Shown here piece by piece: positions 1-6,793 of a stretch of 9,814 bases of DNA. Source of the DNA: Natrinema soli (GTDB taxonomy: Archaea > Halobacteriota > Halobacteria > Halobacteriales > Natrialbaceae); contig NZ_JAQIVI010000635.1 of the NCBI RefSeq assembly GCF_028618695.1, positions 1-9,814 of the forward strand. The letters are read 5' to 3'. The notes beneath the pieces were generated by a model. It did not search any database. It saw nothing but the letters and a program-made list of their open reading frames with translations, and was not told the DNA's origin. Positions within the stretch are counted from its first letter, which is position 1, and the number at the start of each line of letters is the position of its first letter. The translations under genes were made by a program, and so were the position numbers.

Positions 1-594
<594 letters not shown>

Positions 595-619
595 CTACTC
601 GGCTCCTATTGGGTGCCCC

Positions 620-625
620 TACAAG
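620..625 (-). promoter_or_regulatory. Possible TATA-like element for the phosphate permease
   Basis: On the minus strand this reads CTTGTA, centred about 28 nt upstream of the permease ATG. That spacing suits a leaderless or very short-leader haloarchaeal transcript. The same hexamer occurs at nearly the same distance upstream of hisB. The match to the usual TTTATA-type box is weak, so the permease could instead be read through from the upstream gene. Confidence 0.28.
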
Positions 626-684
626 TGTGTGCCGACTGTCGGCCGGCAGTAGCGGCCGCTGGCAGCGCACGACGGTCGGCTCGC

Positions 685-1407
685 TCAGTTCGTCGTCGAC
701 CTCGAGTTGTCGTCCGGTTCGGGAGGCGGCTCCACGCCTTCGATGGCTTCGGCGGCGTCGGTATCCTTCTCGACTTCGACGTGCCAGCGGTCGACCTCGT
801 CTTCGTACTCGGCGAGGCGGTCGGAGACCTCGTTTTTCAGGTCGTCGTCGTTGACGTTGACCTCGAAGACGAACTGCTCGCCGTTGCCGCCGTTGCGCGT
901 CGACTGCTGGACGTTGGCGCTGACGAGTTCGTTGTCGAAGTAGTAGGGCGCGAGCTGGGTCATCACGTTCTGGTACACCGTGTCCTCGACCCGGCGCAGG
1001 GCCTTGCGGCTCGCGGAGTCGGCCGCCCGCGCGACGTAATCGATCGACTCCTTCCAGTTGTCCACCGCGGCCTCGGCGTCGTCCTCCTCGAGTTGCTCGT
1101 ACGACTCCGAGAGTTTCTCGCCGGCGGTCTTGATGTCCTCGTCCGGTTCCTTGCCGGCTTTCTCTCCCTTGCCCTCCTCGACGCTGGCCTGATCGGCGGT
1201 CTTCTCGCTGACGTCCGTATCGAGGGTTTCGTGGGCCTTGGGGCGCCACTCGTCCCACTCATCGAACGCGTCGGCGTAACGCGCGTCGGCGTCCCGATCC
1301 GGATCGTGGACGCCGGCGTCTCGAAGCGCGCGCGTGATCCGCTCGCCGTGTTCGACGATGTCGCCCCAGTCACCGCGAACCTTGAACCCCGAGATGCTCT
1401 CTTCCAT
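685..1407 (-). CDS. Haloarchaeal acidic protein of unknown function (DUF5828-like)
   Basis: This gene encodes 240 residues with an acidic, hydrophilic composition and no signal peptide or membrane segment, so a cytoplasmic protein is expected. I associate it with a haloarchaeal family annotated as DUF5828, but that is from memory. The first 70 residues contain a WGDIVEHGERI segment. Residues about 70-125 are Glu/Lys/Asp-rich and probably helical or coiled. A more conserved-looking block around NVMTQLAPYYFDNELVSANVQ follows, and the tail is a disordered-looking Pro/Asp/Ser/Thr stretch. No catalytic motif is visible. A clear TTTATA box lies about 34 nt before the ATG. The gene is divergent from upp and 90 nt upstream of the phosphate permease on the same strand, so co-transcription with the permease is possible but not shown. 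Confidence 0.82.
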   Translation of the reverse strand: MEESISGFKVRGDWGDIVEHGERITRALRDAGVHDPDRDADARYADAFDEWDEWRPKAHETLDTDVSEKTADQASVEEGKGEKAGKEPDEDIKTAGEKLSESYEQLEEDDAEAAVDNWKESIDYVARAADSASRKALRRVEDTVYQNVMTQLAPYYFDNELVSANVQQSTRNGGNGEQFVFEVNVNDDDLKNEVSDRLAEYEDEVDRWHVEVEKDTDAAEAIEGVEPPPEPDDNSRSTTN

Positions 1408-1438
1408 TCGGCTGGCCGACTGATAGCGTGCGGACAGG

Positions 1439-1444
1439 TATAAA
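1439..1444 (-). promoter_or_regulatory. TATA box of the acidic unknown gene
   Basis: The minus strand reads TTTATA, the classic haloarchaeal box, in an otherwise GC-rich spacer. It is centred about 34 nt upstream of the ATG at 1405-1407, which predicts a transcript with a leader of only about 8 nt. It is among the clearest core promoters in the window. Confidence 0.6.
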
Positions 1445-1608
1445 CTTCTCTGCCGTCACCCGCCTGTGCTGATGGAATCGATCGATCGGTTTGCGTTCGT
1501 ACTGGGGTAACTCCCCTCTCATATCCGAGCGGTGTCTCGAGACGGCGCACTGGTCTCCGACCACGGCTGATCGATACTGTGAACTATCCGGCGAGTGGCT
1601 GTTGGGAT

Positions 1609-2286
1609 ATGACGATCGAAGACCGGGATAACGCCCATCTCATCACGCACGCACTGGCGAAGGATACCCTTTCGCGCATTCGCGACGTCGAGACCGAGCA
1701 GGTCAGCTTCCGCAAGGGGCTGGTCAAACTCGGCCGAATCTGTGGGTACGAGATCATCGACGGCCGGATGGAGACCGAGTACGTCGAGATCGAGACGCCC
1801 CTCGAGGCGACGATGGGGGAGCGCGTCCGCGGCCTCGACGACGTCGTGATCATCAACGTCCTGCGCGCCGCGACCCCGTTCGTCGAGGGACTGCTCAAGG
1901 CCTTCCCGCGAGCGCGACAGGGAGTCATCAGCGCGAGTCGGGACGAGGAAGCCGGCCGCGCCGAGGACGGCTCCTTCCCCATTACGGTCGACTACGTCAA
2001 ACTGCCCGAGATCCACGAGGAGGACACGGTCATCATCGCCGACCCGATGCTCGCGACGGGAAGTACGATGTGTACCGTCCTCGAACACATCGTCGACAAC
2101 GCGATCCGACCGGAGAACCTGATCGTCCTCTCGGCCGTGTCGGCACCGGAGGGCCTCCTTCGCGTCAACGATGAGTTCGACGAGGCCGACCTGCTGACGG
2201 TGTCGATCGACGACCGCCTCGACGAGGACGGGTTCATCGTCCCCGGCCTCGGCGACGCCGGCGACCGGGCGTTCCGGACGACCTGA
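1609..2286 (+). CDS. upp: Uracil phosphoribosyltransferase
   Basis: Catalyses uracil + PRPP to UMP + diphosphate in pyrimidine salvage, in the cytoplasm. From the ATG at 1609 the protein has 225 residues, normal for archaeal UPRT. The PRPP-binding loop is DPMLATGST (residues 145-153). The C-terminal uracil-binding segment [12 protein letters not shown] (about 209-220) is intact. The central [23 protein letters not shown] region is also typical. The usual FGTK-like end is replaced by AFRTT, a small divergence. The frame is open further upstream to an ATG at 1579, but the extra ten residues are not conserved-looking, whereas [26 protein letters not shown] is a normal UPRT beginning. No strong TATA box is visible; AACTAT near 1582 is a weak candidate. 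The cupin gene follows 87 nt downstream on the same strand. Confidence 0.96.
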   Translation: MTIEDRDNAHLITHALAKDTLSRIRDVETEQVSFRKGLVKLGRICGYEIIDGRMETEYVEIETPLEATMGERVRGLDDVVIINVLRAATPFVEGLLKAFPRARQGVISASRDEEAGRAEDGSFPITVDYVKLPEIHEEDTVIIADPMLATGSTMCTVLEHIVDNAIRPENLIVLSAVSAPEGLLRVNDEFDEADLLTVSIDDRLDEDGFIVPGLGDAGDRAFRTT

Positions 2287-2344
2287 GCGGCTCGTCCGAA
2301 TCGGCTGTCACCGGGCGGACGCGAATCTGACGAGTGCCGACGGA

Positions 2345-2350
2345 CTTTTG
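2345..2350 (+). promoter_or_regulatory. Possible TATA-like element for the cupin gene
   Basis: CTTTTG sits in a GC-rich spacer, centred about 26 nt before the cupin ATG at 2374. This is the position expected for a leaderless archaeal transcript and suggests that the cupin gene is transcribed independently of upp. The sequence match is only partial. Confidence 0.38.
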
Positions 2351-2373
2351 CAGATCGGCTCGAATCGAAGCGC

Positions 2374-2751
2374 ATGGACTACAGCGTCGTCGATCCGGAC
2401 GATCTCGAGCGCGTCGACGGTCGACCCTGTGATCTCCGCAGACTGAGCGAGGCGGCCGGACTGGACAACGTCGCGATCAACCGATTCGATGCGGAGCCGG
2501 GCGAACAGCTGCCGCTGGCCTACCACTACCACGAAACGCAGGAGGAGGCGTTCGTCGTCCTCTCGGGGACGCTCCACGTCGAGACCCCCGAGGGCGAACT
2601 CGAGGTCCCGGCGGGTTCGATGTTCGCAGCCGAACCCGAGGCACCGCATCGGGCCTACAACCCCGAAGACGCCGACAGCTCGGTCTCGGTCGTCGCCATC
2701 GGTGCTCCGCCGGTCGATGGCGACGCCGTGGCGTACGACCCTGACGAGTAA
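2374..2751 (+). CDS. Small single-domain cupin protein
   Basis: The 125-residue product is a single double-stranded beta-helix (cupin) domain, acidic and without membrane segments. Cupin motif 1 is the HYHETQEEAFVVLSG stretch, with likely metal ligands His51, His53 and Glu58 and the closing Gly65; the glycine expected before the first His is shifted (Gly43). Motif 2 includes GELEVPAG (about 74-81), with His92 and Asn96 of the PHRAYN segment. All four usual metal ligands are therefore present, so a metal-binding cupin is likely. The substrate cannot be predicted, because such small cupins range from enzymes to sugar- or ligand-binding proteins. The gene begins 87 nt after upp and ends convergently with the DUF2892 gene, leaving 53 nt between their stops. 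Confidence 0.88.
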   Translation: MDYSVVDPDDLERVDGRPCDLRRLSEAAGLDNVAINRFDAEPGEQLPLAYHYHETQEEAFVVLSGTLHVETPEGELEVPAGSMFAAEPEAPHRAYNPEDADSSVSVVAIGAPPVDGDAVAYDPDE

Positions 2752-2804
2752 GCGGGTGCTAAACGTGCGTTCTCGAGCGGCCCGCGCCGTTCGCTGCACC
2801 GCAG

Positions 2805-3005
2805 TTACTCGGTCCCGCAGGTGTCGATCCCGAGCAACGCGTTCACCGGACAGCGCCGGATGATGGCAGTCGCGAGGAGGTCGCTTCCGGCGATGAACGC
2901 CAGCGCGCCGAGCGTCCGAGTTCGGTTTCGATAGCCGGCCACGAGGAGTATCGTTGCGAGGATGACGCGGCCGAGGCGGTCGAACCCACCCACGTTTCTG
3001 TCCAT
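2805..3005 (-). CDS. DUF2892-type small membrane protein (YgaP-like transmembrane domain)
   Basis: From the ATG at 3003-3005 the product has 66 residues. It contains two hydrophobic segments (about 12-25 and 32-48) and ends with CPVNALLGIDTCGTE. The CPxxALLGIDTC motif near the second helix is typical of DUF2892, the domain that forms the membrane part of rhodanese-linked YgaP proteins. The two Cys (residues 52 and 62) are conserved features; no rhodanese domain is attached. The frame is open back to 3164, but the 53 extra residues are Ser/Arg/Gly-rich and cover the palindromic spacer, so the short start is preferred. It is convergent with the cupin gene and divergent from the six-helix membrane protein. 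Function is unknown beyond the membrane location. Confidence 0.85.
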   Translation of the reverse strand: MDRNVGGFDRLGRVILATILLVAGYRNRTRTLGALAFIAGSDLLATAIIRRCPVNALLGIDTCGTE

Positions 3006-3073
3006 GGTTCGCCGGAGGAGCGAGACGCGGATATCGATGCTCCTTGCAACCCCTCCGTTTCCGGTCGAACATC

Positions 3074-3099
3074 CCCGCAGTCTGCGGGATATCCCGCAG
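3074..3099. promoter_or_regulatory. Overlapping double palindrome, candidate operator
   Basis: Three copies of a 7-bp half-site lie in alternating orientation: CCCGCAG at 3074-3080, CTGCGGG at 3082-3088 and CCCGCAG at 3093-3099. The first two form a palindrome around a single T. The last two form the perfect 18-bp palindrome CTGCGGGATATCCCGCAG. The element lies in the 192-bp spacer between two divergent genes, 69 bp from the DUF2892 start and 98 bp from the other start. An operator for a dimeric regulator is the simplest reading; a hairpin in an RNA leader is an alternative. Confidence 0.5.
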
Positions 3100-3166
3100 T
3101 TCGATCCAGACGAACCGATCATCGATCGGAGGGCCACACTGCTACCAGACGCGCCAGTAACCATAC

Positions 3167-3174
3167 TATTTTAA
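3167..3174 (+). promoter_or_regulatory. TATA box of the six-helix membrane protein gene
   Basis: TATTTTAA is centred about 27 nt before the ATG at 3198 and stands out as AT-rich in a GC-rich background. The spacing predicts a leaderless transcript and supports the chosen start. Confidence 0.55.
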
Positions 3175-3197
3175 CACGAACGAACGTAGGACCGTTC

Positions 3198-4046
3198 ATG
3201 ACTGGCGACCACGACACCGGAACGGCGAAAACGCGGTTTCGACTCGCGTTCGCCGGCTACGTCGGTACGCTCGTCGCCGGCCTCGCCGCGCTCGCCGTGG
3301 GGCTCACGGCACCGACTCGGATCGCCGTCCTCGGAACGGCCGCGATCAGTCTCCTGGGCGGCGCGCTCGTCGGTATCGCCCTCGCGAGACGGATCCGCGA
3401 ACTCCCGGCACGCCTCGGTCGAAGCTGGCTTCGACGGGTTGCCCTTCCCTTCTCGGCGACACCGTTCGGCGTCGCCGTCGGTGCTACGCTACTCGGCTGG
3501 CTCGAGTTCCGTCTCGTCGTCGCGGCGCTTGGCGTCGCCGTGGCGATCACCGGTTACGCACTCATGCGGCTAGCGGAGACCTGCTACGTCGATTCGATCA
3601 CCGACGACGAGTCCGTTGCGACGTGGCAGTGGGAGCCGCCGGGGACCCCGAAACTGGACGCGATCGTCCTCGCCATGTGGCTGCTACTGGGCGCGGCCAG
3701 CGCGACCACCGGTGACTGGCTGCCGTCGATCGTGTGGACGGGACTCGCGATCTTCTGGGTAGTCATCGGCCTCGCCGAGGGTCGGTGGCGGGTCGGATCG
3801 CTGGGTGATACACCTGCAATCTACGTCCACGAGGTCGGTCTCGTCAAGCGACGACCGTACACCCGCTCGCTCGTGCGATGGTCCGATATCTCGCACGTCC
3901 GACTCCGCGAGGACGAACTCGTCCTCGATCGGGGCTTCTTCGACGTGCGCTTCGAGCGCGACCAACTCGCCGACCTCGAGGACGCACGGTCGGAGATCGA
4001 ACGCCACAGTCAGTCCCTCCGGAACGGGGCACCTGAACCGCCGTAA
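3198..4046 (+). CDS. Six-helix membrane protein with C-terminal PH-like domain, function unknown
   Basis: This 282-residue protein was not recognised as a named family. About six hydrophobic segments are visible, near residues 16-36, 41-63, 83-101, 104-124, 153-171 and 177-194. A soluble tail of about 85 residues follows. The tail pattern (AIYVHEVGLVKRR, then SLVRWSDISHVRLREDELVLDRG and FFDVRF) resembles the beta-strand series of bacterial PH-like domains: an 'I use this form of the protein' strand, a W-x-D-I strand and a short strand pair, then an acidic final helix (about 254-272). Arg-rich loops after the second helix suggest a cytoplasmic side there. The start is supported by a TATA box 27 nt upstream. 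The gene is divergent from the DUF2892 gene and convergent with the YigZ-family gene. A role in membrane organisation or stress would be guesswork. Confidence 0.8.
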   Translation: MTGDHDTGTAKTRFRLAFAGYVGTLVAGLAALAVGLTAPTRIAVLGTAAISLLGGALVGIALARRIRELPARLGRSWLRRVALPFSATPFGVAVGATLLGWLEFRLVVAALGVAVAITGYALMRLAETCYVDSITDDESVATWQWEPPGTPKLDAIVLAMWLLLGAASATTGDWLPSIVWTGLAIFWVVIGLAEGRWRVGSLGDTPAIYVHEVGLVKRRPYTRSLVRWSDISHVRLREDELVLDRGFFDVRFERDQLADLEDARSEIERHSQSLRNGAPEPP

Positions 4047-4091
4047 CAGGGTCTCGAACGGTCGCTATCGGTGGCTATTTCGCGTTCAGAG

Positions 4092-4721
4092 TCACTCGAG
4101 GTCAGCCCGGTCGCTCGTCGCGCTCCGAATGCGATCCCGAAGTGCGTCGCCCTCGGTGAGCGGGACCCGAACGTCGAACCTGACGTCAGCCTCGTAGTCG
4201 GCCTCGAACTCGTAGCCCTCGCTCTCGAGGATCGAGCGAACGGTCCCGGAGTCGTCGTACGCGACGGTGATCGCCAGCTGCTCGTGCGGTCGTTCCTCCG
4301 CGATACCGGCGGCCTCGACGGCCTCCTTCACCGCGCGGGAGTACGCCCGGACGAGGCCGCCGACGCCGAGGTTCGTGCCGCCGTAGTAGCGCGTGACGAC
4401 GACCACACAGTTCTCGAGCTCTCGCTGCGTGAGGACGTTCAGCGCCGGTTTGCCGGCCGAGCCGGAGGGCTCGCCGTCGTCGCTCGAGTACTCCCGAAGA
4501 AAGTGGCCGTCTGCGTCGTCGCCGTCTCGAACGCGATAGGCGGGCACGTTGTGGGTCGCGTCGGCGTATTCGTCTTCGACGGCGTCGACGAACGCTTCGG
4601 CGGCCGGGACGGAGTCGACCGGTCGGACGTGGCCGATGAATTCCGACCCCTGCACGACGAACTCGGCGGTGGCGGCGGCCGCGACGGTTCGGTACGCGCT
4701 GCTCACGATCGGCCACCCCAT
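4092..4721 (-). CDS. YigZ/IMPACT family protein
   Basis: The 209-residue product matches the UPF0029/IMPACT (YigZ) family over its whole length; bacterial YigZ is about 205 residues. Diagnostic blocks are SEFIGHV (about residues 26-32), ATHNVPAYR, the SSDDGEPSGSAGKPAL loop, and VVVVTRYYGGTNLGVGGLVRAYS followed by a helix. The C-terminal 60 residues fit the family's second ferredoxin-like domain. Eukaryotic IMPACT inhibits the Gcn2 kinase, but archaea lack that pathway and the molecular function of the prokaryotic members is not settled. The ATG at 4719-4721 opens the frame. A GTG five codons in (4704-4706) is an alternative, since the conserved region begins around the following SSAYRTV. It is convergent with the membrane-protein gene (45 nt apart) and divergent from the next gene. 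Confidence 0.93.
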   Translation of the reverse strand: MGWPIVSSAYRTVAAAATAEFVVQGSEFIGHVRPVDSVPAAEAFVDAVEDEYADATHNVPAYRVRDGDDADGHFLREYSSDDGEPSGSAGKPALNVLTQRELENCVVVVTRYYGGTNLGVGGLVRAYSRAVKEAVEAAGIAEERPHEQLAITVAYDDSGTVRSILESEGYEFEADYEADVRFDVRVPLTEGDALRDRIRSATSDRADLE

Positions 4722-4840
4722 CGCTGTCGGGTCCCGACGCTGCTCATGACGGCGGTTCGTCGGCCGACGGAAAGAGACCGTCGGTCCCCTGTGCGCCGCG
4801 AACGGCGTCGTCCCGTTGGTTTCGCTCGGACCCTAGACGC

Positions 4841-4847
4841 TATTATT
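4841..4847 (+). promoter_or_regulatory. TATA-like box of the 4870 gene
   Basis: TATTATT is centred 26 nt before the ATG at 4870, but only 14 nt before the ATG at 4858, which is too close. It therefore helps decide the start of the downstream gene in favour of 4870 with a leaderless transcript. Confidence 0.45.
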
Positions 4848-4869
4848 CTCGGGTGCCATGTGTGCACAC

Positions 4870-5286
4870 ATGGACGGCGATGCAATCGATCCCAAACTCG
4901 CGGACGAAATTCACAGCGTCTGCCGGACGACGGTCGGGGACGAACTACGGAGTATCACCTATTTCACCGAGGACGACGTCGAACAGTTGTACCTTCGGTC
5001 GGACCTCGAGCAGACCGCCGATCTGATCGGCTTTGCCGACCACGAGCGGCTGGGATTTCACTCGCAGTCGGCCTATCGGAACACGCAACTCGGCGAGTAC
5101 GAGGCGACGATCCGCATGTTCGAGAACGGGTTTCTCTCGCGGGTGATCCGCGGCCCCCACGGCGTCTGGGTGACGACCGACGACATGTCGATCGACCGTT
5201 TCGAGGAACTGACGAGCGCGCTCGCGGCGGTACTCGACGAGTTCGCGGACGCCGTCGCCGCCGCTTCCGACGAGGCCGACGACTGA
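4870..5286 (+). CDS. Small haloarchaeal protein of unknown function (DUF7522-like)
   Basis: From the ATG at 4870 the product has 138 residues and is acidic and soluble. The segments CRTTVGDELRSITYF, DDVEQLYLRSDLEQTADL and LGEYEATIRMFENGFLSRVI look like those of a haloarchaeal family of about 120-140 residues that I recall as DUF7522; that label is from memory. Haloarchaea usually carry several paralogues. The fold appears mixed alpha/beta, with a final helix and an Ala/Asp-rich tail; no catalytic motif is evident. An ATG at 4858 would add MCAH, but the TATA box spacing favours the second ATG. The gene is divergent from the YigZ-family gene and convergent with the ACT-domain regulator gene. 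Confidence 0.82.
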   Translation: MDGDAIDPKLADEIHSVCRTTVGDELRSITYFTEDDVEQLYLRSDLEQTADLIGFADHERLGFHSQSAYRNTQLGEYEATIRMFENGFLSRVIRGPHGVWVTTDDMSIDRFEELTSALAAVLDEFADAVAAASDEADD

Positions 5287-5289
5287 GAC

Positions 5290-5309
5290 GGATCCCTGTA
5301 ACGGGTTCC
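5290..5309. terminator. Possible hairpin between convergent genes
   Basis: GGATCCC and GGGTTCC can pair as a 7-bp stem with one T-T mismatch around a 6-nt loop. It begins 4 nt after the stop of the 4870 gene and lies in a 91-nt convergent spacer. No T-run follows, so a terminator role is only suggested by position. Confidence 0.25.
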
Positions 5310-5377
5310 CGGCGAACTGCGACCGTCCTTCGGGTGCGCCGAAACCGACTGACAGCAGTCCGCCTGACCCGTGCGGG

Positions 5378-5881
5378 CTACTGCAGTTCGATCTTCCGGA
5401 CGAACTCGAGATCGCGGATCTCGGTGATCACCTCGCCCGGGAGCGTTTCGTCGGTGATCAGGTAGAGTCTGGGCTCGTCGGTGAACTCGGGGTCCTCGCT
5501 GATGGTCTGGCGGATCGAGATGCCGTTGTCCGCGAGCGTTCCCGTGACCCGAGCGACGATTCCCTCCTGTTCGGCGTCGTCGACAGCGACCGACAGCACC
5601 GTCAGATCCAACACCGGCGCGAGGTCCATCAGGCTCGGCACCTGCGAGATGTTCTGGAAGATGCGCCGGAGTTCGGGATCATCGAGGATGACGTCGGTCG
5701 TCGAGTCGACGACCCGTCGGTCGACGCCGATTTCGCGAGCGATACCCGTGTTCGGAATCTCGATGCCGCCAGAGACGACTCGCCCGTCGTCGTTGACGGA
5801 GAAGCCCCGCTCGAGTAGCAGGCGGATGACGACCTGCTGACTCGGCGACCCCTCGAACTTCTCCATAATCTCGTCGAACAT
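5378..5881 (-). CDS. ACT-domain regulator of amino acid metabolism (COG2150-like)
   Basis: The 167-residue product matches the archaeal family described as predicted regulators of amino acid metabolism containing an ACT domain. Residues about 1-75 hold an HTH-like region: QQVVIRLLLERGFSV, then IPNTGIAREIGVDRRVVDSTTDVIL as a likely helix-turn-helix. Residues about 92-167 form the ACT domain (LTVLSVAVDDAEQEGIVARVTGTLADNGISIRQTISED, then LYLITDETLPGEVITEIRDLEFVRKIEL), which in this superfamily binds an amino acid or other small ligand. The frame is open far upstream to 6838, but the extra residues are Arg- and Gly-rich, unlike a haloarchaeal protein, and run antisense to the next gene. MFDEIMEKFEG is the normal beginning and a TATA box lies at the right distance. 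The ligand and target genes cannot be told from the sequence. Confidence 0.92.
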   Translation of the reverse strand: MFDEIMEKFEGSPSQQVVIRLLLERGFSVNDDGRVVSGGIEIPNTGIAREIGVDRRVVDSTTDVILDDPELRRIFQNISQVPSLMDLAPVLDLTVLSVAVDDAEQEGIVARVTGTLADNGISIRQTISEDPEFTDEPRLYLITDETLPGEVITEIRDLEFVRKIELQ

Positions 5882-5908
5882 TCGTTGCCGGGTGTACGCA
5901 CGCAGCAG

Positions 5909-5914
5909 TATAAT
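5909..5914 (-). promoter_or_regulatory. TATA box of the ACT-domain regulator gene
   Basis: The minus strand reads ATTATA, centred about 30 nt before the ATG at 5879-5881. This predicts a leaderless or nearly leaderless transcript and supports the short start over the long open frame. Confidence 0.5.
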
Positions 5915-6000
5915 GCCCGGTGATCGGTCTCGCGCCCTGTCGGCGTTTCGTCTCGATCGGCGAGAGCAATACGTTCGTGTGACTGTTCGTCTGACGGATG

Positions 6001-6020
6001 ATTTTTCACGCTCTCCGTGA
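6001..6020 (+). promoter_or_regulatory. TATA-like box and adjoining inverted repeat of the zinc-ribbon gene
   Basis: ATTTTT at 6001-6006 is centred about 28 nt before the ATG at 6032. It is followed directly by TCACG-CTCTC-CGTGA (6006-6020), an inverted repeat with 5-bp arms and a 5-nt spacer. A protein bound there would overlap the TATA box and transcription start, so a repressor site is plausible. The arms are short enough to arise by chance. Confidence 0.35.
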
Positions 6021-6031
6021 TAGCTGACACT

Positions 6032-6793
6032 ATGCGCGCACTCCGGAACTGTGACTTCTGTGCCGACGACGCCGTCGGCGCGTTCGAAATCGTCCCGCCC
6101 GAACTCGAGCCGACGGAGGCCGAACAGCGCCGTGTCGTCTGTTGTTCCGACTGCAGCGAGCGACTCGAGACGCTGCTCGAACCGCTGCTCGCCCGCGTCG
6201 GGGCCGAGACCGACGACGAGTCGACTGCTATCGGTTCGGGTATCGCTACCACCGATGACTCGAGGGCGACCCGATCTCGGACCGCCAGTTCGAATGCCAC
6301 CGTCTCCGACGGGGCCGCCGACGCCAGCGACCATTCCGACGCCGGTGAAGCGGGGTCGGACGCTGCCGGGGACGATTCTGACAGCACCGAAGACGAGCCG
6401 AACACTGCCGCGAGTCGCGAGGGGGGAATCACGTTCGAGCGCGACGAGCGTCCGACCGACACCGAGACGGCGGAGGACGGCGAGACGGCGAACGAGGTCG
6501 AGACGACGACCGCGCCCGGTACCGCGACCGAAGTCGACGCTGACGACCGATCGGAGTCGGCCGTCGTCTCTAGCGACGAGGACTCGCCGTCCGCGTCGAC
6601 CCGTCCACCGGAGACCTACCGCAAGGTCATTCGGCTCCTTCGGAACCGCGAGTTTCCTATGACGCGCAGCGCCGTCGAGGAGCTCGCCGCGGGGGCCTAC
6701 GACCTCGAGCGCCACGAGGCCGAAGCGCTCGTCGATCACGCCGTCGAGAACGGCGAGTTCGTCGAAGAGCAGAAAACACTGCGCCGTCCGTAA
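6032..6793 (+). CDS. Zinc-ribbon / winged-helix-like protein with long acidic linker, function unknown
   Basis: From the ATG at 6032 the product has 253 residues in three parts. Residues 1-50 carry Cys pairs CDFC (7-10) and CCSDC (37-41), spaced as a four-Cys zinc site. Residues about 58-190 are a low-complexity Asp/Glu/Ser/Thr/Ala linker, probably disordered. Residues about 193-253 (PETYRKVIRLLRNREFPMTRSAVEELAAGAYDLER, then EAEALVDHAVENGEFVEE) form a compact helical domain that reads like a winged helix. A DNA- or protein-binding role is therefore likely, but I know no characterised member. The frame begins at an ATG at 6017; MRALRNCDFC at 6032 fits both the zinc domain and the upstream TATA-like box better. 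The opposite strand is also open here, but encodes basic or Ser-rich sequence unlike this genome's proteins. It is divergent from the ACT-domain regulator gene and convergent with hisB. Confidence 0.82.
   Translation: MRALRNCDFCADDAVGAFEIVPPELEPTEAEQRRVVCCSDCSERLETLLEPLLARVGAETDDESTAIGSGIATTDDSRATRSRTASSNATVSDGAADASDHSDAGEAGSDAAGDDSDSTEDEPNTAASREGGITFERDERPTDTETAEDGETANEVETTTAPGTATEVDADDRSESAVVSSDEDSPSASTRPPETYRKVIRLLRNREFPMTRSAVEELAAGAYDLERHEAEALVDHAVENGEFVEEQKTLRRP

Noticed and set aside
613..1443. Long open frame on the plus strand opposite the acidic unknown gene
   Set aside because: Its product is Val/Leu/Arg-rich with none of the Asp/Glu bias of this genome, and it is the mirror of the acidic gene, which has a clear TATA box and a sensible composition.
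1477..1488. ATCGATCGATCG simple repeat in the upp spacer
   Set aside because: Three GATC-type units are short and GATCG words are frequent throughout the window.
1504..1516. GGGG-TAACT-CCCC inverted repeat upstream of upp
   Set aside because: A 4-bp G/C stem is easily expected by chance in a GC-rich spacer, and its position fits no promoter element.
3006..3164. N-terminal extension of the DUF2892 protein by 53 residues
   Set aside because: The extension is Ser/Arg/Gly-rich, covers the palindromic spacer, and DUF2892 proteins of about 65 residues start close to the first helix, as at 3005.
4071..5465. 464-residue open frame on the plus strand across three genes
   Set aside because: It crosses the YigZ-family gene, a divergent promoter and the 4870 gene, and turns into an Arg-rich stretch in its second half. 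It is a GC-driven shadow.
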